NCBI GenBank assembly: GCA_033725935.1
Contig: MU867074.1
Span: forward strand, 62,001-126,000
Direction of reading: 5' to 3'
Source of the DNA: Cladorrhinum sp. PSN259
Lineage: Eukaryota; Ascomycota; Sordariomycetes; Sordariales; Podosporaceae
Length of the DNA: 64,000 bases
The first letter of the stretch is position 1. Every line of letters begins with the position of its first letter. The notes beneath the pieces were generated by a model. It was not told the origin of the DNA. It worked only from the letters and a program-made list of their open reading frames with translations, and ran no database searches. The position numbers were made by a program, and so were the translations under genes. Shown here piece after piece: positions 1 through 11,779 of the stretch.

Positions 1-1125
1 TTTCCATATTTTACTGTCGGGAGACTTGTTAGGCGTGCTGGGACGGCTATGTTCCCTCTCAGCCCAGTATCCTTCGGGATACCAAACCTATTCGAATCCT
101 GCCTTGGCTGGACGGGGTGGGTCAATAGCGCGTGAGGATGACGGAGCCGACTGGTAATGGTGGTGCTCCCTCATACTTGCACTTGCCCTCAATCCCGAAG
201 GCGATGTTGTTAGTGGAGGTCCGTCCATTCCCGCCTGTTAAATCTACCGGCCATCTCTGCGTCCAGCAGTCTAAGTTTTGTAAAGGCAAAAGATATGCAA
301 ATAGGACAATATCGAGAGGAATAGGAGAGGAAGAAATATGATAAGCGACTGTAAACTGTGATGTTGGAATCAGGAACCGACAAAACAGTCAAAAAGAAAG
401 AGGGAAGTTAATTAGCTTGCAGCGTTGGATCGAACTAAGCATTTGATCTCGTATGATTCTAACGCTCTTTCCACCCATAGAAGAAAAAAAAGGCGCCAAA
501 TAGAATGCAGGAACCATCGGGAACATGGCGATATGGTCGCATCAGCAGCTGATGCGACCATCCCAGGAGCGAAATTCGTCAGTCTGACAAACTTTTTACC
601 ATACGCTAAATCACAACCAATGCTATATATAACCCACCCAAAATCAGAGAGAAAAAGCGAAGAAGGATAAAAAAGAAAATTCAAGATGAATATTATCTAT
701 TTTTATCCATTATCATACTATCATCACCGTCCAAGCCGACGTCAGGCTAGGCAATAAGAACACCACGTCCACATCCCGCAAGTAGCTTTCTCATGATTCC
801 AGAGGCATCTTATAATGCCCATAATTAAGCAAAAGATCGAGAAAAGATCCCATGAATTTCCGCTACGAAGGTAACTCCTATTATACGCTAATTAGCTAAC
901 TATAAAAGAATCGGATTTATAAAGTGCCGCTATCTTATCTCATCGCCTTGGCATCCACAAAATCTCTTATCGCTGCTCTATCGATATGCCCCGCGCTGAG
1001 TGCCCCGCGACAAAAGTTTCCCCAGCAGTCCAGCTGCAGGTATCGTAAATCGCGAACTCGATTTGACAGCTCTTCTTAGCGGAACGTCGTGGAGTGTGTT
1101 GGAGCTTTCGAGTCAGGGATAAAAC
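1..1125. other. Intergenic, upstream of hgh1
   Basis: I see no supportable gene here. Short ORFs on both strands have no recognisable domain. The stretch from about 660 to 960 is AT-rich and would suit the promoter and 5' leader of hgh1. The one structured element is the inverted repeat at 533-561, listed separately. Confidence 0.5.
533..561. repeat. Perfect 13-bp inverted repeat, 3-nt loop
   Basis: The arms at 533-545 (ATGGTCGCATCAG) and 549-561 (CTGATGCGACCAT) are exact reverse complements around the loop CAG. Because of the symmetry, both strands read the same short peptide through it. Its role is unknown; it could be a cruciform, an RNA hairpin or a dimeric protein site. No T-run follows it and no gene end is adjacent. 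Confidence 0.85.
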
Positions 1126-2354
1126 ATGCCTACAGAGCTAGAAGAGGTAATGCATATATACTGCATGTCGAGTTGATGATGATGATGATGATGTTGAGGA
1201 AGCACAAGAATTATGTTCCCTAGGGCAACCGGCTGACTCGATGATCCTTACACAGCTCGTGGGGTTCATCGCCCACCCGAATCCCCAAATACGGTCAGTA
1301 GCCATTGAGCATTTGGTTCCATATTCGCTATCACAGCCTTCCATCTTCAAGACTGAGGATCTACTCCCTGTCAAGCATCTCAAGTTTCTTGTGAAAGACA
1401 TCCCAGTAAGCCACGCCATACCTTGCAAATGAAACAGCAACATTTTGCTGAAATATTATGTAGAAAAACGCAGGACATGCTCTCACCATCCTTATCAACT
1501 TGACATCAGATCAAAAGGTCTTGGAATATGTCGCAGATGATGAAAACTTCCTCGATGTGGTTGTCAGCTATTTGGTTGCACCGGCAGAGCCAAATGCCAA
1601 CCTCCTCGCCATGCTACTGGCCAATATGGTCAAGTGGGATCGGTTGAAGGGTGTTGCGACGAAGAAACAACCGGCTCCTGAGAAGCTTGAGTCAGACGAG
1701 CTTATCCTCAACCAGTTGCTTGACCTCTTTGTGAAGGGAGCCGACGGTTCATACAACAAGCATGCCGACTTCGATTACCTGGCGTACGTTTTCGCCGATC
1801 TTTCCAAGCACGCCGAAATCAGGCAATTTTTTGCTACGCAGCAGGACTACGACAGCGTCGTTCCCCTCAACAAGATTAAGGTTTTTACCGAGCACAAGTC
1901 GGCTATCAGAAGAAAAGGTGTAGCAAGTACCATAAAGAATGTTGCCTTCGATTTGCCCTCACACCCAGCATTTCTTGATGAGGACCAGATCAACATCCTT
2001 CCTTACATCCTGTTGCCTATCATTGGCAACGAAGTATACGACGAGGAGGAGATGGAAAAGATGTTGCCGGACCTACAGCTACTTCCACCTGACAAGCAGA
2101 GAGATTCGGACCCAAACATCATCCAGACACACGTCGAGACTTTGACCATCCTGACCACCACAAGGGAAGGCCGAGAATTGATGAGGAACGTTCAGGTGTA
2201 CCCAGTGATTCGGGAAACGCATCTTCGGGTAGATGAAGAAGGTGTTCGTGAAGCTTGTGACAGGATAGTACAAGTCCTGATGGCGGACGAGGCGGAGCCG
2301 GGCGCGGAAGAAGTTGTGGAAGACGATGATGAAGAAAAAGTAGTGGAGGTCTAA
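1126..2354 (+). CDS. hgh1: Hgh1 / FAM203 eEF2-folding chaperone adaptor
   Basis: Three exons: 1126-1146, 1256-1405 and 1464-2354, giving about 353 residues. The first exon codes only seven residues (MPTELEE). Both introns (109 and 58 bp) join in phase 0. The protein is an all-helical ARM-like repeat protein with the Hgh1 (DUF383/DUF384) pattern: LVGFIAHPNPQIRSVAIEHL near the N terminus, ALTILINLTSD at the third-exon start, NVAFD in the middle and an EEEMEKMLPDLQLLPPDKQR segment toward the C terminus. It ends in a Glu/Asp-rich tail. In yeast, Hgh1 is a cytosolic adaptor that brings elongation factor eEF2 to the TRiC/CCT chaperonin; that role is inferred here from family membership. Length is slightly under the yeast protein. 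It stands alone, with no neighbour overlap. Confidence 0.93.
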
Positions 2355-4310
2355 AAAGACTTGTTAGAAAATTGGACAGACTAGCCATCACAGGTTCTAT
2401 GACCAGCGGGGTTGTGATTATTGACTGCCGGCGCACCAGAGTCCAGTATTTTGGATGCTGGACATGAAACATACACACGTCCATCGTTACCCGTGTTCTG
2501 ACTCAAAACTATTAAGGAAAGTGAGCACACGACCAGTTTCCTGTTCTGACGCCAAGAGAGGCAGATATTGGCAGGTATTGGCATACACCACAAGCTTTCT
2601 GGGCTGAGGCAAGATGCACAAGCCAAGGATCCAGGGCCGGAACGTGCCAACTTCATCCATGATGAGCACGCGAGCTCATTCCTCGTATGGCTGGCAATGC
2701 CGTCCAACACAACGCCGAGAAATATAAGACGCATGCCTAGACGCCCAATAGAATCAGGCCGATCTCCAAGACGGGCACAACGGGTAGAACCGTAGGCTAA
2801 TCAAAATCGAAATACTGTAGTTGGCCATGCCATAGCCATGAGATTTTGTTTATTTCATCCATCCTGCGATTGTGAGTGGTTAGCAAAAGGGTAAAGAGTC
2901 CTAACGGCCTGTAGATGTCGTCAGGATTTCAATATGCCAAGACTTGAGGTTCTCACCACCAATTGCCGGAAGAGGGTCGAGACCCGGGTTAACGGTACCG
3001 TCACATGCACGTTCCCGGGAATTTATTTAATTAATGCTTACGAGCAACCACACCTTTACCCACACACAATACGATAGATGAGCACCATCATAGCTGACAA
3101 GACCGCTCGTTCGATGTTGCGGAACTGTCGATGGTCCGATGAGTTTTGCGGCAATGGATCAGAATGGAGTCGATACTGGAAGTTGGAACAAAGGAAAACA
3201 GTTCGTGGTCCGCAAAACTCTGTTCGGATGATGCAACGGGAAACAGAAAGGAAAACCAGCCAATCAGAACATATAATTCCACAACGTGTTGCTCTCCTGT
3301 GCGCAATTCGTGGGAGGGACCCTGGAACAAGCGGCGGCCAGAAGGCTCAGATGGATTTTTCCCCTGCAAGATCTACTTGGCTGCAGTAAAGGACCCGTGT
3401 TAGTGGCTGGGCTAACGCCAAGTCCCCAGGTTTTCAAGGATGCGGGTTTCCTCTTTCGGTTCCAGAGGTGACAGCAGTGCAGGGGGTTTCCGGCAATGGC
3501 ATCTTGGACGCACACGATCAACTTCCATTTTTGCCATCAACAACGTCACTTTAGATATTGAGAAAAAGATGAAAATAGGAACAAGAGATCGGATAAACGA
3601 AAACGCCAAAATCAAAGGTCATCACTCTTCACGACATCCCACCCAGCTGCTTTTGCCGGTATTCCAAGCTTCCTCCTTCTCCTACACCGTTCAGATCCGA
3701 GGGACAAGGATCCTTCTCTAAAGTCCGGCGCCTTCGAAGCTTCCTCTCCACCATGCGAATACCAAAAGTCAACCCGCGGAGAGCAGTGGGTCTGCCCAGA
3801 CAAAGTGGCGGGATGAGAAACGAGCAAGAGGTCGGCCAGTCAGAAAGCTCCGTTCGGGGCGTGGGAGGCCAATTCGTCTAATTCGAGTCCCAGACTTTTC
3901 TATCGACCCGCACCTACCGTCTTATCCCCACATGCCAACAGAAACATGCTCGTCAGATGAACCACGTCTGGCGTGGGCGAGTGCCTGGGAGTGGATGATC
4001 CAAGATCTCGGCGCTCCCATTGTGCAGTGAATGCCCTGCATACATGCACTTGGCGCAAGATATCGTTTTTCGAAAGCAGAAGGAGCTCAGACGACCACCT
4101 CGGCCCTTGTCGGCATTCCTTCTCTTACCCTCGAGATGGGTTTATAATCGTCTTCCTGTCTTCATCTCCCTCCTCCTCTCTTCTGCTCTTTGTCTCTATC
4201 AACCTTCACCAGTCGCCCTCTTCCTGACTCTTGACGACCCGGCCAGCTAGGGATTAGATACCCTCTTTCCTGTGCCGTTTCATCTTCTTTTCCCATCCAT
4301 TACCGCAACC
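2355..4310. other. Intergenic: hgh1 3' region and permease promoter
   Basis: About 2 kb without a supportable gene; ORFs at 3078-3521 on both strands are overlapping shadows without domains. A TATA-like TTTATAAT lies at about 4141-4148, some 165 bp before the permease start, followed by a pyrimidine-rich leader. Pho4/NUC-1-like half-consensus CACGTT occurs at about 3009-3014 (+) and 3283-3288 (-), over 1 kb upstream of the ATG. No perfect CACGTG was seen in this interval. Confidence 0.45.
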
Positions 4311-6071
4311 ATGGCTGCTCCCGATGGAAAGACAGCCGGTGGCAATAGTGCCTACCACAACTTCAACAACGACTTCGCACATGTTAAGGATGTCAACCAG
4401 AGAAGACGTCTTGCTCTTGCTGAGGTCGATGCCGCCCCCTTCGGCTGGTATCACGTCAGAGCCATTGCTGTCGCTGGTGTTGGCTTCTTTACTGACAGCT
4501 ATGGTAAGGACCGTCCATCTTAGATGTTGATAACTCATATTAACGCACTATAAATAGACATCTTCACGGTCTCACTCCTCACCCTGATGCTTGGCATCGT
4601 CTACTTCCCTGGTGTTGGCCACATGCCTACCACTTCCGACACTGCGATCAAGCTAGCCACCTCAGCTGGCACTGTCATTGGACAGCTCGGCTTCGGTGCT
4701 CTCGCAGATATTGTTGGCCGTAAGAAAATGTACGGTCTCGAATTAATCTTCGTTATCTTCGCAACCGTCGCTCAGGCCTTGACCTCCAACTCACCATCCA
4801 TCAACATCATCGGCATCATCATCTTCTGGAGAGTCCTGATGGGGATTGGTATCGGTGGTGATTACCCTCTGTCTAGCGTCATCACTTCTGAGTTTGCAAC
4901 CACCAAGTGGAGAGGTGCTATGATGGGTGCAGTTTTCGCCATGCAGGGTTTCGGCCAGCTTGCTGCTGCCTTCGTCATGCTCTTTCTCACTCTTGGTTTC
5001 AAGTCCCAGCTCGAGCCATCTGCCACTCTTGCCGAGTGCACCGGCAGCTGTGCTGTGGCCGTCGACAGAATGTGGAGATCCCTGATCGGCTTCGGCGCTA
5101 TCCCCGGTTGCATCGCTTTGTACTATCGCCTTACCATCCCTGAGACCCCCCGCTACACCTTTGACGTCAAGTTTGATGTTGAGAAGGCCGGCGCCGACAC
5201 TGAGGCTTATCTTGAAGGCAAGTCCCAGGGTCAGCCCGATGAGATTGCCAGAGCCATTGTTCAAAAAGATGCCGAGAAGAAGCTAGAGGTTGAGAAGGCC
5301 AGCTGGGCCGACTTCTTCCGTCACTATGCCAAACGCAAGAACTTCATGCTCCTCGCCGGCTGTGCTCTTTCTTGGTGCTTCCTTGACATCGCCTACTACG
5401 GTGTTTCGCTCAATAACGCCATCATCCTTGATGTCATCGGTTACTCGACCAAGGACGCCAAGAACGTTTACGAGATTCTTTACAACACTGCCATTGGCAA
5501 CATGATCATCGTCCTCGCTGGCGCCGTTCCCGGCTACTGGGTTACCGTCTTCACTGTCGACACTCTTGGTCGCAAGCCTATTCAGTTCATGGGCTTCGGT
5601 ATTCTCACTGTGCTCTTCGTTGTTATGGGCTTCGCCTATGACAAGCTCTCCCCCAACGCTCTTCTCGCCATTTTCGTCCTCGCTCAGTTCTTCTTCAACT
5701 TCGGCCCCAATGCCACCACCTTCATTGTCCCCGGCGAGTGCTTCCCTACCAGGTACCGCTCTACTTCTCACGGCATCTCGGCCGCCATGGGCAAGATTGG
5801 TTCCATCATTGGCCAGGGCGCCATTGCTCCTCTCCGCACCCGCGGTGCCGTTCCCGGTGGCAACCCCAACCCCTGGATGGACCATGTCCTCCAGATCTAC
5901 GCTCTTTTCATGCTTCTCGGTATCGGTACTACTTCCATGATTATTGAGACTAAGCGCAAGACTCTTGAGGAGCTCACTGAGGAGGGTTGGGAGGAGGACC
6001 AAACCGCTGAGAGTGTTTCATCAGAGGCTGTCGCCAGCGGCGCCAATGGAAGGGGCATTGAGCCAAAGTAA
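4311..6071 (+). CDS. pho-5: High-affinity phosphate permease (PHO84/PHO-5 type, MFS)
   Basis: Two exons, 4311-4503 and 4558-6071, joined in an Asp codon (G/AC) across a 54-bp intron, give 568 residues. This is the usual length for the fungal H+/phosphate symporter family. The N terminus runs into GWYHVRAIAVAGVGFFTDSYDIFTV, the conserved start of TM1 in this family. The first half carries GALADIVGRKKMYGLE (MFS motif A) and GIGIGGDYPLSSVITSEFA, the phosphate-permease signature. After the central loop (about residues 250-330) the second half has SWCFLDIAYYGVSLN, FFFNFGPNATTFIVPGE and PTRYRSTSHG. It should sit in the plasma membrane with 12 TM helices and import phosphate when phosphate is scarce. 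In Neurospora such genes answer to NUC-1; the promoter here gives only weak CACGTT-type hints. Family call is certain; orthology to pho-5 is likely. Confidence 0.95.
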
Positions 6072-7044
6072 AAGGAATTCATGAATTGGTGTTTTTGGGC
6101 GTTGAAAAGATGCGCAATGCCGCTGGGATCTTGGGAATTGCTCTTTAAGTGTTCTAAGTTTTTTGATTTTTTTTAAGCGGTGGATAGAGATGGTTTTGAT
6201 GATTGCGATATACCCATGATATATAAAGATATATATCTCCATACATGAAGGAGAGAAGACATATGATATTGAAACTCCATAAATAGCTAATGAATTGTCA
6301 TGGAGAACAGACCAACACGAACTCGATGCAATTGTGGTCTTTTTGTGTGAAGATGATGATTCTTTTATCTGCTTGACTAAGTAATTCCCGCCATGTCAGA
6401 AACCTCCTGATACCATGGCATCCTCATCAATAACAGAACGGAAGAATCTTCCTCTTCTGAGCTCTCAAATGTGAACAGCTAGGACAAATTCCTTTTATTT
6501 GATATTTTGTATAATACATTTAAAATACCCCACTTTCCCCCCCCCTCTTGCACGTACCCTTTATGTATATAAATATCTCTTGAGGTATCAATCCATTCAT
6601 TTCATACAAAATCCAGACAAAAAGTTTTTGAACAGTGACTGAGCCACCACCGATCCATTCACCAACCATCATCAGACCAAGAATCCAAGAAATCCAACAT
6701 CCCCCCCCCCCTCTCTCCCCCTTTCTTTCTCCTCCCAAAATGTTTGAAAAGGCCCCCCATCCCTCAAAAAACCAAAGCCAAAAAAGCAACATGAAAAGCC
6801 ATAAATCAATCATAGCAGTAACCCAATTCCCCACCAGCCTCTCCTTAAAAAGTTTCGACCCTATCATTTTCTTTTCCTAACTTTTCCCCCTCATCCCCAC
6901 AGCACGAATTTCATCTTCCTCCTGATCTCCTTCTTTCTGACAGCCCCCCTTCCCACATTCCTCAGCAGAATCAAACCCGCTTTCTATAGAGTAAAAAAAC
7001 AACAACCAAAAAGCTCTTTTCCTTGAATTTCACAATGAACGAAT
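6072..7044. other. Intergenic between two convergent 3' ends
   Basis: No gene supported. This holds the 3' regions of the permease (+) and the zinc-cluster factor (-). It contains low-complexity pyrimidine tracts, with C-runs near 6537-6546 and 6692-6703, and AT-rich stretches near 6220-6260 and 6500-6580 that may serve as 3'-end signals. ORFs rich in Pro/Lys here come from the C-runs. Confidence 0.5.
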
Positions 7045-10000
7045 CTATAATCCCCCGCCCAACCCCCCAGGTCCACCGATCCCACCTCCTCCCTGACTCC
7101 CACCACCGCTCCCCTGCTGCCCACCAAAGAAAAACCCATCAAACAAATCCAGCTGCTGTCCATCACTGAAATCGTGATGCATGTCCCAGCCCAGTCCGAA
7201 CCCCATGTCCATGGGGGTATCGCTCATCCCTCCCAGATAGTTATCCCCTCCCCCTCCTGTTGTTGCTGAATCTGAACTCATCCCTTGCAAAAACTCAACG
7301 CCCTGCAAATCATTGAATGATAATGTATTCGGCCCTGCACCGGTATTCTCAAACATCGCCGCTGCAGAAGGTGGCGGTCCCATGGGTGATCCAGCGGCCG
7401 GTATCCCCACAGGTGAGTTTAGAGCTCCCAAAGCAGAAGGCGATGCCATTGTCGCGGGTCCGGTTCCATCGGGTGTTAATGGATTTTCAGGTACCGAGCT
7501 GGCATTACTCCTGGGTGGAGCTGGTAAATTCCTCATCAGTGAGAATCCATCACCCCCCGCACCACCGGCTGGTTCAGTTTTGAGAGGTGGTATGCCAGAT
7601 AATCGGAATTGTTGGTGTCCGTGTCCGTGGGAATGATGATGCCTGTAGATCGTAGAAGATGCTGCACTGTTAGAGTAGGGATCCCCTCTAGAGGAAGAAG
7701 AGATGTAATCCATCGATGGAGGCAGTTTAAGTGATCGATGAGAGGATGATGCGACTGACGCGCTGTCGCTTCGTGAGGCCCAGTCTCTTGTGCTGGCTTC
7801 GCGGGAATGAGAAGGTTGGTATTGCTGTCCAAACCCTCCCGATGCGTTTACCATCTTGAGCGTGGCTTTTACGGTGCGGTCGAAGGCGTCGCGGCATGCT
7901 TCTGCTGGGGGGCATTTGTCCATGAGGTCTGTGAATACTGAAGTGGCGGCGAGGATTGTAAAGTCTACTTCATCCATTGACTAAGTGAAAAGATTTAGTA
8001 AGAAGAAAACAAGACAAAATTGAGCGAAATATATACGCACCAGTCGACTTCGTACTATCGGCGAGTGCCAGATAGCATAAAGATAAGAAATCCCGGCGAC
8101 GAAGAGATGATGCGTCGTCAGATATGTGTAGTTCACCAATCCTGCAAGATGCAACTGTCGATACAGCCTCAGAATCTTCTGACCAGCTTCAGCGACTTTG
8201 AGGTATACACGATCCTCGTCTTCCCTCAACTCCGCGCTGAAAACCGTAAGGCTGTCGACCTCCTTCGCTGTATGATACTCGCCCTCGAACATGGCCGGCA
8301 CACTCAGGCTTTGCCTATAAAGCATGATGATTGCCTGCCAGTAATTGAGGTCCAAGAAATCAGTGAGAAACGCTACCCCGGTATCGTCCTTCTTAGGCGC
8401 TGTGTTCTTCCACTCCCATAGTCGCTTATCGATGTTGATCCGCCACGATCGGAACGAATCGAACTTGGACAGGAACGGGGAGGGGAGCTGAGTATGCATA
8501 TGAGGATTCTTTTGGTTTTGTCCATTTTCCCGAGCGGCCTGGGCTTGTTGGAACTGAAGCACCTGTGAAATTTCCGACTGCAAAAGTCTTAAGCGGAAGT
8601 AGTGATGAGCAACCAGCTTGTAAGTGGGCCGGCGCATATTATGTGGTGGCTCATGAACCCCATTTTGTGTGATATATCGGTCCTCCAATAAGGAAGGGAA
8701 CTCGGTAGTGATATCTTGGTCAGCAATTCCAAACGGCCGGCCAACACACACACTGACAAGGCGGTCAAAGGAATATGTGCACCACCACAGCCGTCGTCTC
8801 ATGTCTCGGATGTACTCCCTTCTCCCCCTTTCTTTGGCGAGACTCTCACGTTGTTGACCCGATGTATTTTCCAGGCCAGTTTGGATATCTTTTCCATCCT
8901 CGAAATGCAGCCCCAAGTCCACAGCCAACCTTACCGCAACACCAATAATGTACCACAGTCCTGGAGGTACAGGTCTCAACAAAGCGAAATTGGCCAAAAG
9001 GAGCACAGCTTGTAACTCTTCAAGACCTCCGCCGCTGCTCAAACACACTTCAAGGTGCACAATAGCGCTAGCGTGGTATTCCTCCGGTTGACACTGCCTT
9101 GACCCCGGAGATGACATATCCGACTGTGTATTGGAGGAATCGCCCTTGGAATCTGCCAGGATTATACCGGCACCAATCGCAAACACCATGTTTAAGACAT
9201 ACAATTCCCGAGAGCCACGTATGCGGCCTTCTTCTGCGTAAGCCTGTTCAAACATTTCCATGAAATCGACTCGGTGCAGAACAGGCATCTGCGGGTTGGC
9301 GTGCTCAAAATACAGCGTCACCAACTTTAGTCCCAATTCCTTGGAGGGAAAAGTTGCCGGGTGTATCGTTGGCTTGGTGTGTAAGCCAAAGAAGGAATCT
9401 CGCATCGAGGTGGCTGGACCAGCGCCTGGAGCCCCATTGCTTGAAGCAGGCTTGTATGGCCTGATGCCCCCTTTGTCAGAGTTTGACCTTTGGTCAGATA
9501 CTGACGACTGAACCGCTGCAAAGACAACGCGAGCAAACGAGATGCCAGTTGTTGAACCCAGATGTCTGGGGTTCGAGTTTTTCGTAATAACTCTTGTTGG
9601 TCGACTCGTAACATCTCCATTACTTTCAGTCCTGATACCAACTACAGCATCTGTACCTTCGGAGTGTGTTGACTGTCCAGTCTCAGTGGGTGAGCGAACT
9701 AAACTCGACCCAGTTCCTGATTTTGAGCAATAATCGAGGTTTTCTGAAGGAGGAAACGAGATATTGTTGGCCGTCAAGAGCGCCTCCAGCTGTTCTACCC
9801 TCTTCTCAAGATAAAACATGTAACTCCTGGGAATCTCCCTCTTGGTGATCGGATCATACCCAACACAAGCGACCCCAGCCTTTTCACAGCTCGCACAACT
9901 CGGCAGCTTCTGATCACATCGGTTTTTGCGCAATCGACACCGGTTGCAGGCGCTCACGTTTCGGAAGCTGCTGCTCTGTCCCACCTTGCCGGCGGCGCCA

Positions 10001-10164
10001 TTGCCGCCGTGGCCCAGCTGTCCATCATGTAGGTGGTCGCCCGTCGGGGAAGTTGCGCCAGCAGACAGTAGCGACGTCGGCGAATCCTTCTCTGGACTTG
10101 ATTGGCGCGCACGTTTAGATGGGTGGTAGTCCGGCGAGGGAGGGGCGCGCGCCGGTGCCGGCAT
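7045..10164 (-). CDS. Zn2Cys6 fungal transcription factor
   Basis: Two coding exons, 10164-8041 and 7980-7045, separated by a 60-bp intron (7981-8040, gtgcgt...cttag). The join reads ...VRSRL/SMDEVDFTILAATSVF and gives 1019 residues. The zinc cluster spans residues 73-100 with perfect C-x2-C-x6-C-x6-C-x2-C-x6-C spacing. It is followed by a short linker and a coiled-coil-like YLEKRVEQLEALL, so it probably binds DNA as a dimer. The fungal-specific middle homology region (about residues 270-560) includes KLVTLYFEHANPQMPVLHR and RRRLWWCTYSFDRLVSVCVGRP. The C-terminal third is Ser/Pro/Gly-rich and likely disordered or activating; it ends in a glycine-rich run. I cannot name the target pathway. The start is the first ATG, preceded by a GC-rich leader. 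Confidence 0.9.
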
Positions 10165-11779
10165 CGTTGCCGGCCGTGCGCGTGTATCTGAGACAATCCG
10201 TCGGTGTATGTTCCCGTGCGACCCTCAAGGGACGAGTCAGTCAGTCAATCAATCTTCCGGGAAGCTTCCGATGGCCTATTAGTTCGTTCCTCGGGAGATC
10301 GTCTGAGGGCGTGCGTGACAGCAATAAGCGGGCGGATTGGCGTCTTCGACGGCGTGCTTCTGCTGGGATGTGCGTGCAGGGGGACCAATTATTTCAAGGG
10401 CCCCTCTCATTCAACTACCTCGTCGCCGGTTCAATGTCTCGACCCATCGATGCTCGGTTCTCAGGACTTTCTGGGGGAACGGATGATGTACGGTAGTGTA
10501 GTATATGCTGACTGGCGATTGCGGGTTGCTGAGTACCTGGGTCCCCTCTTGGCGTGCTAAGAATGCCGCGAGTGGGGCTGACTGTCTGATATCTTCGTAG
10601 CGGACTGCGGGACGACTGGACGGGAGGTAAGGTATGGATTTACGAGTGGGGCATATATCTTGCACCGTAAAAGGTGAATATGTCGTTTACAACTTGGCCG
10701 CAACTTGGAAAATAGAGATTCGGCCATGAGAAGTTCATCGCTTAGAAGTAAGAAAAAGAGCGGAGTCGAGGAGACTGATACTAGGGGCATTTTTTGCGTG
10801 AAATACCAGGTCCCGTTCCGGGGTACATACACTTTCAGTGGCGGGTTGTGCAGGACATCGCAACCATATGCTGCTGAACTCCCGCCTCCCGTACTGGGCT
10901 GTGCAGCAACCTCTGAAAAGCTGCATCGGACGGAACGACAACCTGGAACCTAAGGCGGGAACCAAGCAAAGTCCCCACCGTCGGTAGCGCACTAGGGTAA
11001 CCTAATGCTGAGCACTGATAAGCATGAGATCCCCGCAAATCACCAACCACGGGCCGGCCTTTGCCAATCTCAACCCCCACCTTTCACCCCAATCATTACC
11101 TCGAGGTATCGAGTGTCAGCTTTTCACCCTGGCGCTCCTTATCATCATCGCTTGGATAAGGTACCCAAGGCCAGTAAGAGAGGAAATGCCATATTTTTTT
11201 GAAGTGGTTACTCGAATGACGCCCAACCAATCACATTACAAAGACGGCTACCATAAACCTTACATACCAAAATATCCCATATCCCCCTAAAATAAACCCA
11301 CCTCCATCCAAGGAGCAGAGTCCCAATTTGTCCTAATTTGTCCCAAGAAATCCCAGATCCCAAAAAAGAAGGAAAAATCTTTCTCGTCGGCAACCCAAAA
11401 CGCCACTGACCTAAAAACCCATATCACCAAGATCGATATGGAGGAAGAAAAAACAATGGATGATGATATCAATCCCATAGCCCGCTGCGTCGGCGTGGGT
11501 GTATTCTGCCATGGATATTATCTTTGCCCACAAGCAAAAAAGGTCTATCCCCATAAACGCGCCATATTGTGTTTCCGAACCAAAAGCCTGCCCAAACGCC
11601 GCTGCTGTCCCTGCACCAGACCATCTCCGATAATAACGCCGCCCCAGAGCCAGCCTTCAGGGGCATCTTGAAAGATGTCTAATCGTCAAAAAAGGTGGTG
11701 GTATACCAAGTCATAAGAATTCCCCAAAAGCCAAAAGAAACAAACAAAAATATACAAACAAGCGTCCCAGACGTCGTTG
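10165..11779. other. Intergenic: zinc-factor promoter and MFS 3' region
   Basis: About 1.6 kb with no gene I can support. ORFs on both strands between 10119 and 11671 overlap each other and have no recognisable motif. The left part is the likely promoter and leader of the zinc-cluster gene (transcribed leftward); the right part is the 3' region of the MFS gene. Confidence 0.45.

Noticed and set aside
3009..3288. CACGTT motifs upstream of the phosphate permease as NUC-1 sites
   Set aside because: Over 1 kb from the start codon and only a 6-bp loose match; chance occurrence is likely, so they are mentioned but not called.
5283..6002. 239-codon ORF antisense to the phosphate permease
   Set aside because: Exact shadow of the permease codons; the composition follows from GC-rich wobble positions on the other strand.
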